DNA of 64,000 nt from Incurvaria masculella (taxonomy: Eukaryota; Arthropoda; Insecta; Lepidoptera; Incurvariidae): assembly GCA_946894095.1 (NCBI GenBank), contig OX335656.1, positions 7,889,001-7,953,000 of the forward strand, read 5' to 3'. The notes under the pieces were generated by a model that ran no database searches, was not told the DNA's origin, and saw only the letters and a program-made list of their open reading frames with translations. Position numbers and translations under genes: made by a program. Positions 37,201-41,626 of this stretch are shown here, piece after piece (position 1 is the stretch's first letter; every line of letters starts with the position of its first letter).

Positions 37201-40200
37201 AGTACACGCTCACATTCCCTAACGGATACGGCAGGTACTGGCATTGATCATATTTACTTTTGTACAGTTTCTGTTATGGATCGTCTCAACCGGTCGATGC
37301 ATCGCTGTGGACAGACCGAGGCATCGTGGATAAACCCTAACCTATCAGATCAGAGGGGAATTTCTCAGTAATCTATGTTCAGTGCCTCGGAGTGTTGCTA
37401 GTGTCGCTCACTAGTCCTCGCCCAATTGCTGATATTGCACGCATAGCACTACACAGCCGGCATTGCCAATGTAAGAAGCTGAAGAAAGTTGAATAAGAAC
37501 CTGGTACAACTTATCTCGTGATGGTTCCAATAAAGCAGTCCAGCACATACTAGAAAAGCTACTGACAAAATAGCTGTTACGTCAGTTTGGAAAGGCAAGG
37601 GACACTGTTCCTTACAGCCACGTCTCAGGTAAACTAAACAGTTCCAGTACTCAACCGATAGATAGTCCATAGTTTCGTTGCATGCAGTTCATAACACAAA
37701 AATGGATATGTATTTTTATTGAAACCTGCAATATAATATGTGCGGCACTCACAGCGATAGGCTGCCCCGACAAGTTCAATAGGATTTGGTTTTTTCTAGG
37801 GCTGCGAAAACCGTGCTGGCCACATATATTTTCACGTTCCGTTTCAGGAGGAAATCCCCCAGGTTGAACTTAAGAAAAATATAATAATAATGGATTATTT
37901 GCATATAAATTAACGTACAGTCAAACTGGAACTAGTTTTCCCTGTGTGTCAGGTGCCAATGGCTTCTCCCATCTAAATTGATCCTTAGTTTATTTTTATG
38001 CCGCTTTTTGCAGATAACATTATTAAACAACTTAAATTAAAAATAGAACAAAATGTATGCATAACAAATAATCATTTTGGAATATGGAGGTAAACACAAT
38101 CGAAATTTAGTGGAGTGTAGGTGTATGTTAGAGTGTCAGTGAGTGCGTCTGAGGATGTGTTTGTGAGAAATACCTTGGTAGTAAGTGCTTTGCAAAGATT
38201 TTGATAATAGTTGCACATGCCTGTACTGCTACACAAACAATTCCTAGAGCACTTAGAGCATGTATAGGCAGTGCGTGCATTGGTTTTATAAAAATAATTG
38301 TCGCAGGTCGATATTGACGGTGCCATGGATTGAGCTGGGCGGGCCCGTCACCATCGAGTGCCCGCAGACGGGGCATCGCGCGCACATAGAGTTCCTCACC
38401 AAGCCCTTTTACGGCGGCAAGAAGAACCGCGTCACCTGCGACCTGTTCGCCGGCGCCGACAAGAAGCCCTACCTGACGGCGCAGGGCGAGTGGAACACGC
38501 GCATGGAGTGCCGATGGACCGACACCGGGGTGAGCATAGACCTAGCATAGTGCGCTGTGCTTACAACACGAAGAGAGTGTGGAAGTGAGCCGTCAACTCA
38601 AGTACCACTTCCGCGAGTTAGAGTGAGATTGAACATATCTACCCGATGAGACCACTTTTGAAATTGATATCGGTACATAAGAGTCGCGCTCGTGGAATAT
38701 CCTTGAAGAAAGCATGGTGACCTGTGCCGTTATAGATTGTTAACTAAACGGGTGTAATAAACCTGGACAAATACCCTTTTTATCAGGTAAATAAGGTTGA
38801 CCCACTGATTCTTTGTCGATAAAATTTCCTTACTTTTCCTCATTATTTCAAAGTAAAACTTAAAGTTAACTCCAGATCATTATTTTGAAGCTACATAGTG
38901 ATTTAGGTTTTTTTTTAATGGAAAAGGAAATTCAGTTTTATTGTCCGTTCATATCACACACACAGTTCAGTCAGTCATGTAATCGTGTTTAGTCGTACCC
39001 GTTGTTCGTGCCCCGAATGTTCACGTTATTACCGACATACCTACATAACCAAACATAGGCAATGATGCACTAATGCAGCAGACCAAAATCGTATTTGGAA
39101 TTAGACATATGATGCCAACTAAGACGTATATGGCAGGTGGCGAAATTGGAAGACGCAATACCCGCGAATGGTATGTTTCACTGGTTTGGGTCCAGCCTTG
39201 CAGTATATTCGTAAAGCAGTTCTTTTTACTGGGCTCTTTCTTTAATTAACGTGTCCTTGCTTTATGGTCGTTTATACATACATACTTATCACATTCCTTT
39301 AAAATATACTTACTCTGTCATATCTGTAAATAAAGTTATGTTGGTCATCACTATAGAGAAGAAAACAGTACTGTTAAAGAAAACAATGTGGCTCGAATAG
39401 TAGTTTTTTGTACAAGGCTCTTGGAAAGTCTTATAAGCCACTTTTTTTGCATTGTGACATAAAATCAAGCCAAATAATAAAAAAAACATTTGTTCTTCCA
39501 GCGAACGGAACTGTTGTTCGAGGTGTCTGGGATGAAGCCTCGCCGGAAACTGGTAGCGGCGATCGCCCAGCAGGCGACCAACGAGTCGCGGCGCGTGTGG
39601 CGGCACGTGACGGCGGGGCTGCGCGCCGGCGACGTCGACCTCGCCACCAGCGCCAAGCGGCGCGTGGAGCAGGCGCAGCGCGACAGCGCGCGCGAGCGCG
39701 AGCTCAGCGGGGATAAGTGGATCACGCAGGTAGCCACATATGAAATCAAATTTATTTGTGTGCTTATGGGTAAACAAGTATTTACATATTTTTTCAGTAT
39801 CTCCATAAGTTACCAGTTACGGCGAACAAAAGAAAACATATTGTTAAAACATGAACAAAGAATACAAATTTTTTAAACCTAAAACTTGTTAGTGTGTATA
39901 AATTCTTCTACTGAGTAAATGCTTTGTTTTACTAGCCAATCGTACAATTCACATTTATACAAATCATAGGTAAGGTAAATTCTTTAGGGATACAATTATA
40001 TAATTTTGGAGCCATAAAAAAAAATGCTATTCTGATAAAGTGCAATCCGAGGGTGCGTGAAACATAATTTTTTGCAAGACATACTTCTTGTATTATAATT
40101 GTGGGTTGAAATTATATTTTAAATAATATGTTGGATACCTTTTAACAATATGTTGGATACCTTTTAACAATATAAAGTGCAGGTAAAGACAATATATTTA

Positions 40201-41626
40201 ATTCTTTAAACAATGGGTTGCAAGAATCTAATTTATCTGCTCCACATATCAACCTTACACATTTTAATGCTCTGTGTGCGTTATTTGAGTTGCCCCATAA
40301 CAAAATACCATATTTAAGGACTGACACTACATATCCATGATACGCTGTCAACGCAGTCTGTTGTGAAGCGACGTCACGTAGCCTCTCGAGAGCATATACA
40401 AATCGATTTATTCTTGAACAAACCGAGTCTACGTGAGCCTTCCAATTACAGTGACAGTCAACGTTTAGTCCTAAAAATTTTACCATTTTTACCTCTTTTA
40501 ATTGTTCGCCATCATAATTAATGTCTAGTCGGTTTGGACGACTTTGATGTGTTAAAAATTGCATCAAGGTTGTTTTTTCTAAATTTACTTTTAAAGTGTT
40601 TAGCTTTAATTAATTTATTGCTTGACCCAGTGCCGTGTTAACATCTTTTTCGTAAGAACTAGTGTCACTACATTTAATTATTATAGATGTGTCGTCGGCG
40701 AATAGAACACATTGGTAATTAATTGAATGATTATGTGTCCCGCTAGCCAAGTTCACACCAGACTTTTGTCTTCTCATCAAATTGAGCGGCTCTTAGCCTA
40801 GTGGCGCGGGGACTGGCCTAGCGTACCAGAGGTCTGGGTTCAATTCCGACATGCACCACTGTCTTTCTCTTTCCGAGTTCGATAAGTGCATTTCGTCACG
40901 AATGCGAGCTGCTCCATGGTTCGGAATCCATGTAAAACTGTAGGTCCCCTCCCCCTACTAGGTGGTAGGGTTTAAGCCCGCCCGGGTTGGTACCATCGCA
41001 TTGGATGAAAGATGGTCGAAGCGGCAATGAAAAATTGTCCATGTTTTCCATCCAGTTCAGTGTAGCTGTGCCCATAAAGGGAAGGTCCTGGCATGGCACC
41101 TAATTCCTTCGGGAATGTGCTATATTGGGCTTATATCATAACGGTACTTGTGTGGTATTAGCCATCCGTGTCAGGTCGCATATAAAAAAATATAAAATTA
41201 AAACATTCACTGTTATATTGAATATTGATTTTTCGTTTTACTAAGCGTGGTTTTTACCGAGTGCTGATTTATTTTAATCGACACATAAAGGGCCTTTATT
41301 ACTGAAGTGCTGATTATCTAGTACTGGTATTAATTGCAAGCTGCTAAGAAAGGCCCTTAACATGTGGCGATTAAGGTAATCAGCAGTAGGTAAAAAAGGC
41401 CCTTAGTTTTTCTTTAATATTTATAGAATTCTCATTCCGAGAAATAATGTTTTTGCTCTGTTTGTTGCGGCAGATGTTTAGTTCAAAGGGCGAGGAGGGC
41501 TGGGAGTACAAGCTCCCGCTGAGCCTCCGCGACGTCGCCCCCTCCGCCCCCAGCGCGCCCCCCTCCGCCCCCGTGCACCCCGACCCCGCCACCGCGCCCC
41601 ACACCAACGATGACGACGCCAGATAA
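1033..41626 (+). CDS. OSBPL9: Oxysterol-binding protein-related protein 9-like (15 exons, 5' end outside window)
   Basis: This is a lipid-transfer protein of the ORP family. ORP9 is known to move PI4P and sterol or phosphatidylserine between the ER and Golgi or endosomes, bound to VAP. Coding exons: 1033-1212, 12303-12380, 13279-13329, 13550-13622, 14405-14485, 15739-15850, 30543-30703, 31377-31483, 31950-32035, 35208-35397, 36347-36428, 37060-37234, 38307-38529, 39502-39729, 41474-41626. All phases agree and give 659 residues plus a stop. The order is PH C-terminus, coiled region, acidic FFAT-like DDFYDADDE, Gly/Ala-rich linker, then the ORD with [29 protein letters not shown], the EQVSHHPP fingerprint and [10 protein letters not shown]. 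With a PH N-terminus upstream, total length would fit human ORP9 (about 736). The FFAT motif favours ORP9 over ORP11. AATAAA at 42124 fits the 3' end. Exon tandem duplications and an alternative first exon are listed separately. Confidence 0.93.
1213..2017. other. Intron segment with decayed repeat pieces
   Basis: Segment 1337-1556 resembles, in reverse, the 'acctaaattggcg' MITE family (fuller copies at 3826, 14640 and 16617), joined to a 'cttcgtgca' end of a second MITE family. About 1684-1736 looks like the last 50 bp of a SINE copy (+). The rest is AT-rich with no gene seen. Confidence 0.45.
2018..2608. mobile_element. Non-autonomous TIR element with 'taaccgacttcaaa' ends
   Basis: The element begins 'taaccgacttcaaa' (2018) and ends with its reverse complement (about 2595-2608). 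The left part holds a long internal hairpin: about 2023-2100 pairs with 2155-2240. No coding frame is seen. The same right terminus with its 'cgaattgataacc' neighbour recurs at 34470-34520. This is a repeat type I associate with Lepidoptera; superfamily unassigned. Confidence 0.65.
2761..2952. repeat. 96-bp direct tandem duplication
   Basis: Two head-to-tail copies (2761-2856 and 2857-2952) start 'gaagcaaa' and end 'tagtgagggg', with only a few differences. AT-rich, intronic, no coding potential. Confidence 0.85.
2953..3545. other. Intron segment, nothing recognised
   Basis: Short frames occur on both strands but none has recognisable domains or splice context. Confidence 0.5.
3546..3775 (+). 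mobile_element. Retroelement 3' tail (poly-A ending fragment)
   Basis: About 230 bp ending in 'cccaataaaaaaaaaa'. The same sequence, in reverse orientation, sits inside a SINE at 25571-25796. A repeated, A-tailed, 5'-truncated sequence fits a LINE or other retroposon 3' end. The parent family is not recognised. Confidence 0.6.
3826..4166. mobile_element. MITE family A (long TIR, 'acctaaattggcg')
   Basis: The left side 'ctcacctaaatt' through 'ccgatcgactggcgtttt' is repeated in inverted form at 4110-4166, giving TIRs of roughly 45-50 bp. Other copies are at 14640-14925 and 16617-16898, with fragments at 1380-1545 and 55800-55830. It abuts a second MITE at its right end. Confidence 0.75.
4167..4321. 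mobile_element. MITE family B (PIF/Harbinger-like), fused to family A copy
   Basis: This is the reverse-orientation counterpart of the 157-bp element at 17270-17426. One end is 'gggccgagtgcacgaa', the other 'gttgcacgaa', and the centre is nearly palindromic around 'caaacacgtcac'. The left end runs directly into the family A copy. Confidence 0.7.
4372..7195 (+). repeat. Left arm of a 6.5-kb inverted repeat
   Basis: Outer end 'atagaccaagctccc' at 4372. The sequence up to about 7195 is matched in inverted order by 8469-10851, with a few percent differences and small indels. A SINE (5175-5572) is present only in this arm. The outer kilobase has degenerate internal repeats built on 'caggttgcc' and 'gcagtgaaag'. 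The inner part is RTE LINE sequence. No gene of its own is recognised. Confidence 0.88.
5175..5572 (-). mobile_element. SINE with 5S-rRNA-like head, antisense
   Basis: Read on the minus strand: a head at about 5570-5460 containing 'ccgaagttaagcaac' and 'cttggatgggtgacc', the hallmark internal-control region of 5S rRNA, then the SINE body shared by all copies in this window, then an A-tail (poly-T at 5175-5193). It is flanked by 'atgtaat' (5169-5175) and 'atgtgaat' (5573-5580). The matching site in the right arm (about 10050) is empty, so this is a genuine insertion with a target duplication. Confidence 0.88.
6600..7880 (+). mobile_element. RTE-like LINE fragment, decayed
   Basis: Broken reading frames on the + strand. 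At 7295-7486 the RT motif A region [12 protein letters not shown] is seen, and at about 7620-7680 the catalytic [11 protein letters not shown], followed by the downstream KTKVMATEG region. This order and wording fit RTE-clade LINEs. Multiple stops and frameshifts mean it is dead. The part before about 7195 belongs to the palindrome arm; the rest is the unique centre. Confidence 0.8.
8240..9095 (-). mobile_element. RTE-like LINE fragment, opposite orientation
   Basis: This is the inverted counterpart of 6600-7195, and extends further toward the RT with EISVYEIKA and KAPGDD-like wording across two frames (8237-8702, minus). Stops and shifts are present. It forms the inner part of the right palindrome arm. 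Confidence 0.75.
8469..10851 (-). repeat. Right arm of the 6.5-kb inverted repeat
   Basis: Mirror image of 4372-7195 without the SINE. Outer end 'ggtctat' at 10845-10851. I could not find a clean target-site duplication outside the two ends, so a long-TIR or fold-back transposon and a chromosomal inverted duplication both remain possible. Confidence 0.87.
10926..11052. mobile_element. Small MITE, 127 bp, 30-bp TIRs
   Basis: The first 30 bp (10926-10955, ending 'gttgcatttcgta') are repeated inverted at 11023-11052 with two mismatches. No coding capacity. It lies just outside the palindrome. Confidence 0.8.
11095..11197 (+). mobile_element. SINE 3' fragment
   Basis: Matches the last ~100 bp of the local SINE body: 'aaggtcctggcatggcacct', 'gggctaatatcataacgg', then an A-tail. 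Confidence 0.8.
11198..11956. other. AT-rich intron, nothing recognised
   Basis: No coding frame, repeat relationship or splice pair that I can support. Confidence 0.5.
11957..12172 (+). mobile_element. SINE body and tail, head missing
   Basis: Starts within the conserved 'ttggtaccatcgcatt' region and runs through 'ggtcctggcatggcacct' to a short A-rich tail. It lies 130 bp before an ORP9 exon. Confidence 0.8.
12303..12380 (+). CDS. OSBPL9: ORP9 exon: coiled region
   Basis: 26 codons, phase 0 on both sides, acceptor 'tttttcag', donor GTAAGT. Encodes [20 protein letters not shown] and following residues. It sits in the position of the coiled linker after the PH domain, where identity between ORP9 proteins is low, so the call rests on phase, splice sites and position. 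Confidence 0.75.
12381..13278. other. Intron, nothing recognised
   Basis: AT-rich intron between two ORP9 exons; no repeat or gene identified. Confidence 0.6.
13279..13329 (+). CDS. OSBPL9: ORP9 exon: conserved helix
   Basis: 17 codons, phase 0, encoding [17 protein letters not shown]. This is very close to the conserved '[11 protein letters not shown]' helix of ORP9/ORP11. Acceptor 'tattgcag', donor GTGAGT. Confidence 0.92.
13550..13622 (+). CDS. OSBPL9: ORP9 exon: NPV/YHGPT linker
   Basis: Encodes [20 protein letters not shown] plus MPKQ, matching the 'TINPVDAIY' start of the ORP9 linker. Acceptor 'tgttcag', donor GTATGC, phase 0 to 1. Confidence 0.88.
13623..14404. other. Intron, nothing recognised
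   Basis: No repeat family or further exon that I can support. Confidence 0.5.
14405..14485 (+). CDS. OSBPL9: ORP9 exon: variable Ala/Leu/Pro linker
   Basis: Acceptor 'cttgcag', donor GTACCT, phase 1 to 1 (81 nt). It encodes a low-complexity [20 protein letters not shown] segment. No family motif is visible. The call rests on phase agreement with both neighbours, an uninterrupted frame and GC-rich coding-like composition. Confidence 0.7.
   Translation, partial: RVWRQWSWAQSAENWPHRCRPLSQPL
14486..15738. other. Intron with a MITE family A copy at about 14640-14925
   Basis: The MITE copy is in reverse orientation and ends 'ctaatttaggtgagaactcag'-like. The remainder (to 15738) is AT-rich with no gene recognised. 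Confidence 0.6.
15739..15850 (+). CDS. OSBPL9: ORP9 exon: FFAT-motif exon, functional copy
   Basis: Phase 1 to 2, 112 nt, acceptor 'ccatgcag', donor GTAAGT. Encodes [17 protein letters not shown] then [18 protein letters not shown] fits the FFAT consensus (E-F-F-D-A-x-E with an acidic lead), the peptide that binds the MSP domain of ER protein VAP, and sits where human ORP9 has SSSEDEFYDADE. Two near copies follow at 16081 and 16237. Confidence 0.92.
16081..16189 (+). pseudogene. Second copy of the FFAT exon, uncertain use
   Basis: Duplicate of 15739-15850 with an open frame, one codon shorter, same phases (1 to 2) and the same GTAAGT donor context. The FFAT core becomes FYDVDDE: Ala at position 5 is replaced by Val, which the motif tolerates poorly. 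The acceptor is poor ('gggtaaag', no pyrimidine tract). Because the exon is not a multiple of three, it could only replace copy 1, not be added to it. Confidence 0.7.
16237..16348 (+). pseudogene. Third copy of the FFAT exon, with in-frame stop
   Basis: Same length and phases as copy 1, good acceptor 'gtgtgcag' and GTAAGT donor, but the Tyr codon of the FFAT core is TAG (16303-16305 region). If spliced in it would truncate the protein before the lipid-transfer domain. It is either a dead copy or a poison exon. Confidence 0.75.
16400..17037 (-). mobile_element. SINE (tRNA-like head type 2) split by a MITE
   Basis: SINE body and tail at 16400-16612 and head at 16903-17037, antisense. The head carries a tRNA-like B box in reverse ('gggattgatcc') and ends 'gagctacgagccgttcaa'. 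MITE family A (16617-16898) interrupts it and is flanked on both sides by 'tcag' (16613-16616 and 16899-16902). Confidence 0.82.
16617..16898. mobile_element. MITE family A nested in a SINE
   Basis: 282 bp. The terminal regions 'ctcacctaaattggcgttt' and 'gccaatttaggtgacaact' are inverted repeats. The 4-bp flanks 'tcag' look like its target duplication. It is younger than the host SINE. Confidence 0.78.
17085..17605. repeat. Minisatellite, about 25-bp unit ('gtcttgtcgtctgacggggtaa')
   Basis: About 15 degenerate units on either side of a MITE (17270-17426). The motif continues in register style after the insertion, so the array pre-dates the MITE. Confidence 0.85.
17270..17426. mobile_element. 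MITE family B, 157 bp, TAA target duplication
   Basis: Ends 'gggccgagtgcacgaa' and the inverse of 'gtcccggttgcacgaa'. Flanked by TAA at 17267-17269 and 17427-17429. A 3-bp TWA duplication fits PIF/Harbinger. Related copy at 4167-4321. Confidence 0.8.
17721..17800 (+). repeat. Copy of a 'ggttccgtacc' interspersed repeat (5' part)
   Basis: Begins 'accggccatgtgcgagtcgg' and continues to 'ggttccgtaccatcgta'. A fuller copy is at 58126-58400; right-end pieces are at 33694-33784 and 63496-63528. A repeat common in Lepidoptera; class not decided here. From about 17800 to 18330 I see no other feature. Confidence 0.65.
18338..19055. repeat. Satellite-like array, ~83-bp monomer with 167-bp higher-order unit
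   Basis: About 8 monomers, each with 'gcgtttg-ctgcacgacta', 'cgcgcgtgta-gtacgacta' and 'ttattgaattgc-cttagagc'. Between 18676 and 19000 two 167-bp dimers are nearly identical to each other and more different from their neighbours, showing recent amplification of a dimer. Open frames across the array are a by-product of the period. Confidence 0.88.
19226..19580 (+). mobile_element. SINE with 5S-rRNA-like head, sense
   Basis: The head contains 'ccaaagttaagcaaagctgg' and 'cttggatgggtgacc' (19268-19318), recognisable 5S rRNA gene sequence covering its Pol III control region, preceded by 'tagcccagtggcgcg', which looks like a tRNA A-box region. The body is the same as in the tRNA-headed SINEs from 'actgtaggtcc' on. 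A-tail at 19571-19579. Confidence 0.88.
19584..19730 (+). mobile_element. Diverged SINE fragment
   Basis: Body part beginning 'gggcttaagccagcccgggt' and ending near 'aaggtcctgg'. Directly follows the 5S-headed copy. Confidence 0.65.
19979..20045. repeat. G/GT-rich simple sequence
   Basis: A run of 'gggggtgtgtgtg' type sequence with many G-tracts. It could form G-quadruplex DNA on this strand. Confidence 0.6.
20205..20300 (+). mobile_element. SINE 3' fragment, diverged
   Basis: Follows the SINE tail order: 'acctggcgtggcaccc', 'acttcgggaacg', then 'tctagtcacataaaaa'. Confidence 0.65.
20415..20640. other. GC- and CpG-rich island in the intron
   Basis: About 225 bp of much higher GC than its surroundings, with many CpGs and open frames on both strands. 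No domain or confident splice-site pair was found. It could be a promoter or first exon of an unrecognised transcript, or GC-rich transposon debris. Confidence 0.35.
20684..20950. mobile_element. MITE with ~55-bp TIRs
   Basis: 'gttatgattatcgcttact' at about 20715 is matched inverted at about 20903-20925, and the similarity extends outward through an ATT-repeat to both ends. No coding capacity. Confidence 0.72.
20951..21692. other. Intron, nothing recognised
   Basis: Contains a short direct duplication of 'ctaaaaagaattgtgtatac' (about 21631-21673). No other feature. Confidence 0.5.
21693..21737. repeat. Perfect 45-bp palindrome (22-bp arms, 1-nt loop)
   Basis: Arms 'cgtaattcatgactacgtaa' + 'aa' and the exact inverse, separated by a single c. 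It sits at the edge of the fold-back element that follows. Confidence 0.9.
21741..22960. mobile_element. Complex fold-back element with nested hairpins
   Basis: Several inverted pairs are nested: 21880-21945 with 22912-22958; 21940-21995 with 22165-22222; and a large hairpin with ~190-bp arms (about 22480-22660 with 22725-22915) around a ~60-bp loop. The first ~450 bp are also found in the TTAA-flanked element at 43392-43933, so this is mobile. No transposase frame seen. Confidence 0.75.
22961..25354. other. Long intron stretch with no recognised gene
   Basis: Two minus-strand frames (124 aa at 23085-23459 and 169 aa at 24085-24594) have no domain I recognise and no supporting context. A CACAC-rich patch lies at 24715-24760. 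The rest is unremarkable. Confidence 0.5.
25355..25938 (-). mobile_element. SINE (tRNA-like head type 2) split by a retroelement tail
   Basis: Antisense body at 25355-25570 and head at 25797-25938. Read in its own direction, the head has A box 'tggtctagggg' and B box 'gggttcaaatcc'. The inserted piece is the reverse copy of 3546-3775. Confidence 0.82.
25571..25796 (-). mobile_element. 5'-truncated retroelement tail nested in the SINE
   Basis: Reverse complement of the 3546-3775 sequence, with its A-rich tail at the left end. Short 'gcat' on both sides may be the target duplication. The host SINE is cut within 'gcagctcgca'. Confidence 0.72.
26260..26381 (+). promoter_or_regulatory. GC-rich putative alternative promoter / 5' UTR of short ORP9
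   Basis: A sharply GC-rich, CpG-rich block directly before the ATG at 26382, in an otherwise AT-rich intron. It fits a promoter and 5' leader for the alternative first exon. No TATA box or Inr was identified with confidence. Inferred from position and composition only. Confidence 0.4.
26382..26434 (+). CDS. OSBPL9: Alternative first coding exon of a PH-less short ORP9 (copy 1)
   Basis: ATG followed by 17 codons plus 2 nt, encoding [17 protein letters not shown], and an AG|GTGAGC donor. The phase (2) is exactly what the exon at 30543 needs, and the joined frame stays open to the stop at 41624, predicting a protein of about 485 residues with the complete lipid-transfer domain but no PH domain and no FFAT exon. 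Mammalian ORP9 also has a PH-less short form made from an internal start. The basic N-terminus is not a recognised signal. Inference; no transcript evidence here. Confidence 0.62.
26552..27138 (+). repeat. Four further tandem copies of the alternative first exon
   Basis: Copies at 26552-26604, 26722-26774, 26904-26956 and 27086-27138, with start-to-start spacing 170, 170, 182 and 182 bp counting from copy 1 (26382). Each has ATG, 53 nt and a GTGAG donor. Copy 2 is open (one Thr to Ile change). Copies 3 to 5 share TGG to TGA at codon 10, so they cannot encode the leader. Flanking 'gctaccggtaaa' and 'gagtgataggt' segments are duplicated too, so the unit includes exon plus flanks. Confidence 0.88.
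27240..28246. other. Intron, no supported gene
   Basis: A short frame with a GTAAGC donor at 27545 was considered as an exon and rejected on phase. A small 'agttgtaaa' repeat cluster is at 27860-27925. Nothing else recognised. Confidence 0.5.
28247..28450. mobile_element. TIR element ('ttacggcttttca' ends)
   Basis: The left 'cggcttttcacgcg' is inverted at the right as 'cgcgtgaaaagccg'. The downstream 'aaacatgtttaaacaccgc' is similar to the flank of the hairpin at 50915-51006, indicating one family. Confidence 0.55.
28451..29264. other. Intron, nothing recognised
   Basis: No gene or repeat that I can support. Confidence 0.5.
29265..29690 (+). mobile_element. Strongly diverged SINE relative
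   Basis: 29510-29690 follows the SINE body order ('ttccatccagttcaatgtag', 'gtcctgtcatgg', A-rich end). The upstream 29265-29460 half is not like any head in this window. The pairing of the two halves is tentative. Confidence 0.45.
29691..30542. other. Intron, nothing recognised
   Basis: AT-rich until the rise in GC just before the exon at 30543. Confidence 0.5.
30543..30703 (+). CDS. OSBPL9: ORP9 exon: Gly/Ala-rich linker to DGDIDYD
   Basis: Acceptor 'gcgattgcag', donor GTACGC, phase 2 to 1. Encodes a Gly-rich run, a Pro/Ala run with six Ala from GCC repeats, then [12 protein letters not shown], which leads into the acidic stretch before the lipid-transfer domain. It is the shared acceptor for both the FFAT exon (15850) and the alternative first exon (26434). 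Very high GC. Confidence 0.86.
30728..30945 (-). mobile_element. SINE body, antisense, head lost
   Basis: Contains 'cacggctacattgaactgga', 'tggtaccaacc' and 'aggggaaggggtcctacagt'. Begins 25 bp after an exon. 30946-31376 holds nothing else recognised. Confidence 0.8.
31377..31483 (+). CDS. OSBPL9: ORP9 exon: start of lipid-transfer domain
   Basis: Phase 1 to 0. Encodes [20 protein letters not shown] then [16 protein letters not shown], the conserved lid and entry strand of the ORP domain. Acceptor 'gtggtag', donor GTACGG. Confidence 0.95.
31950..32035 (+). CDS. OSBPL9: ORP9 exon: [20 protein letters not shown]
   Basis: Phase 0 to 2, acceptor 'gtgccag', donor GTCAGT (same donor type as after 1212). 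Encodes the first helix region of the lipid-binding barrel, near-identical to ORP9 relatives. Confidence 0.95.
32340..33453. mobile_element. TIR transposon, ~1.1 kb, ~160-bp inverted ends
   Basis: 32340-32510 is matched almost perfectly in inverted form by 33283-33453, including 'gaagtcggtgccttgggta'. The ~770-bp interior has no transposase frame, so it is non-autonomous. It lies in the intron between 32035 and 35208. Confidence 0.85.
33694..33784 (+). repeat. Right end of the 'ggttccgtacc' repeat
   Basis: Contains the (ggac)n run 'gacggacggacggacagcgg' and ends 'cggaaccctaaaa', as at 58320-58400. Confidence 0.7.
33785..35207. other. Intron with repeat debris
   Basis: 33850-34440 shows diffuse repeats of 'ttttaccccccttaa' and similar. 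34440-34520 carries the right terminus also seen at 2560-2608. 34740-35130 has no recognisable feature. Confidence 0.45.
35208..35397 (+). CDS. OSBPL9: ORP9 exon: [10 protein letters not shown] core, GC donor
   Basis: Phase 2 to 0. Encodes [20 protein letters not shown], then [17 protein letters not shown], residues that contact PI4P and sterol in the ORP family, and a Pro/Ala stretch. The reading frame continues into the next exon only if splicing follows AAG at 35397, where the intron starts GCAAGG rather than GT. That matches the rare GC-AG intron class. Confidence 0.92.
35871..36194. mobile_element. MITE with 24-bp TIRs and TAA target duplication
   Basis: 'gcgtccataaattacgtgag' at the left end is inverted at the right end. 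TAA at 35868-35870 and 36195-36197. G-rich 'gggggag' runs inside. A PIF/Harbinger-type origin is suggested by the TAA flanks. Confidence 0.8.
36347..36428 (+). CDS. OSBPL9: ORP9 exon: first part of the EQVSHHPP signature
   Basis: Phase 0 to 1, acceptor 'ttttgtag', donor GTAAGT. Encodes [20 protein letters not shown] plus HPP, the family fingerprint whose two His residues bind the PI4P phosphates. Confidence 0.96.
36620..37059. other. Intron, nothing recognised
   Basis: A short frame at 36620-36865 has no family match. A 30-bp 'ccctggcgggcttacc' patch at about 36865 may be SINE debris. Confidence 0.4.
37060..37234 (+). CDS. OSBPL9: ORP9 exon: ISAFYAE to FPNGYG
   Basis: Phase 1 to 2. Completes PPISAFYAE and encodes [19 protein letters not shown] and TLTFPNGYG, core barrel strands. 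Acceptor 'gatttcag', donor GTACTG. Confidence 0.96.
37235..38306. other. Intron, nothing recognised
   Basis: No repeat family or gene that I can support. Confidence 0.55.
38307..38529 (+). CDS. OSBPL9: ORP9 exon: [12 protein letters not shown] to GEW region
   Basis: Phase 2 to 0, 223 nt. Encodes [26 protein letters not shown] and [12 protein letters not shown], late barrel strands of the domain. Acceptor 'gtcgcag', donor GTGAGC. Confidence 0.95.
38530..39501. other. Intron, nothing recognised
   Basis: No supported feature. Confidence 0.55.
39502..39729 (+). CDS. OSBPL9: ORP9 exon: C-terminal helices
   Basis: 76 codons, phase 0, acceptor 'cttccag', donor GTAGCC. Encodes [20 protein letters not shown] and [17 protein letters not shown]. 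It matches the 'ESR-LW-DVT--L---D-D-AT-AK--LE-RQR-EARER' pattern that closes ORP domains. Confidence 0.94.
39890..40790 (-). mobile_element. LINE (jockey/CR1-like) 3' fragment
   Basis: Minus strand. The catalytic FADDTSIII lies at about 40710-40680, followed by the [12 protein letters not shown] region, a stop, then an open 141-residue frame (40142-40567) with [19 protein letters not shown] and [20 protein letters not shown], the wording of the RT thumb in jockey-like LINEs. 5'-truncated and interrupted by stops, so inactive. Confidence 0.85.
40786..41190 (+). mobile_element. SINE, full length, tRNA-like head type 1
   Basis: Head with A box 'tagcctagtggcgcgg' and B box 'tgggttcaattcc', a ~300-bp body, and the tail 'gtcaggtcgcatataaaaaaa'. 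Adjacent to the LINE fragment. Confidence 0.9.
41191..41473. other. Intron end with a 'aaggcccttaa' inverted pair
   Basis: 'gggcctttattac' (about 41290) and 'taaaaaaggcccttag' (about 41392) plus inner copies form a short inverted repeat, probably MITE debris. Confidence 0.4.
41474..41626 (+). CDS. OSBPL9: ORP9 last coding exon
   Basis: 50 codons then TAA at 41624-41626. [17 protein letters not shown] aligns with the conserved tail where other ORP9s have 'FHEDGECWVYDEPL'. It then extends into a Pro/Ala/Ser-rich tail ending HTNDDDAR that I do not recognise from other ORPs. AATAAA follows at 42124-42129. Confidence 0.9.
   Translation: MFSSKGEEGWEYKLPLSLRDVAPSAPSAPPSAPVHPDPATAPHTNDDDAR

Noticed and set aside
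40790..40860. tRNA gene (A and B boxes at 40790-40860, also 50050-50090, 57440-57500, 25870-25930)
   Set aside because: These are SINE heads: each is followed by the same SINE body and an A-tail, and I see no complete cloverleaf.
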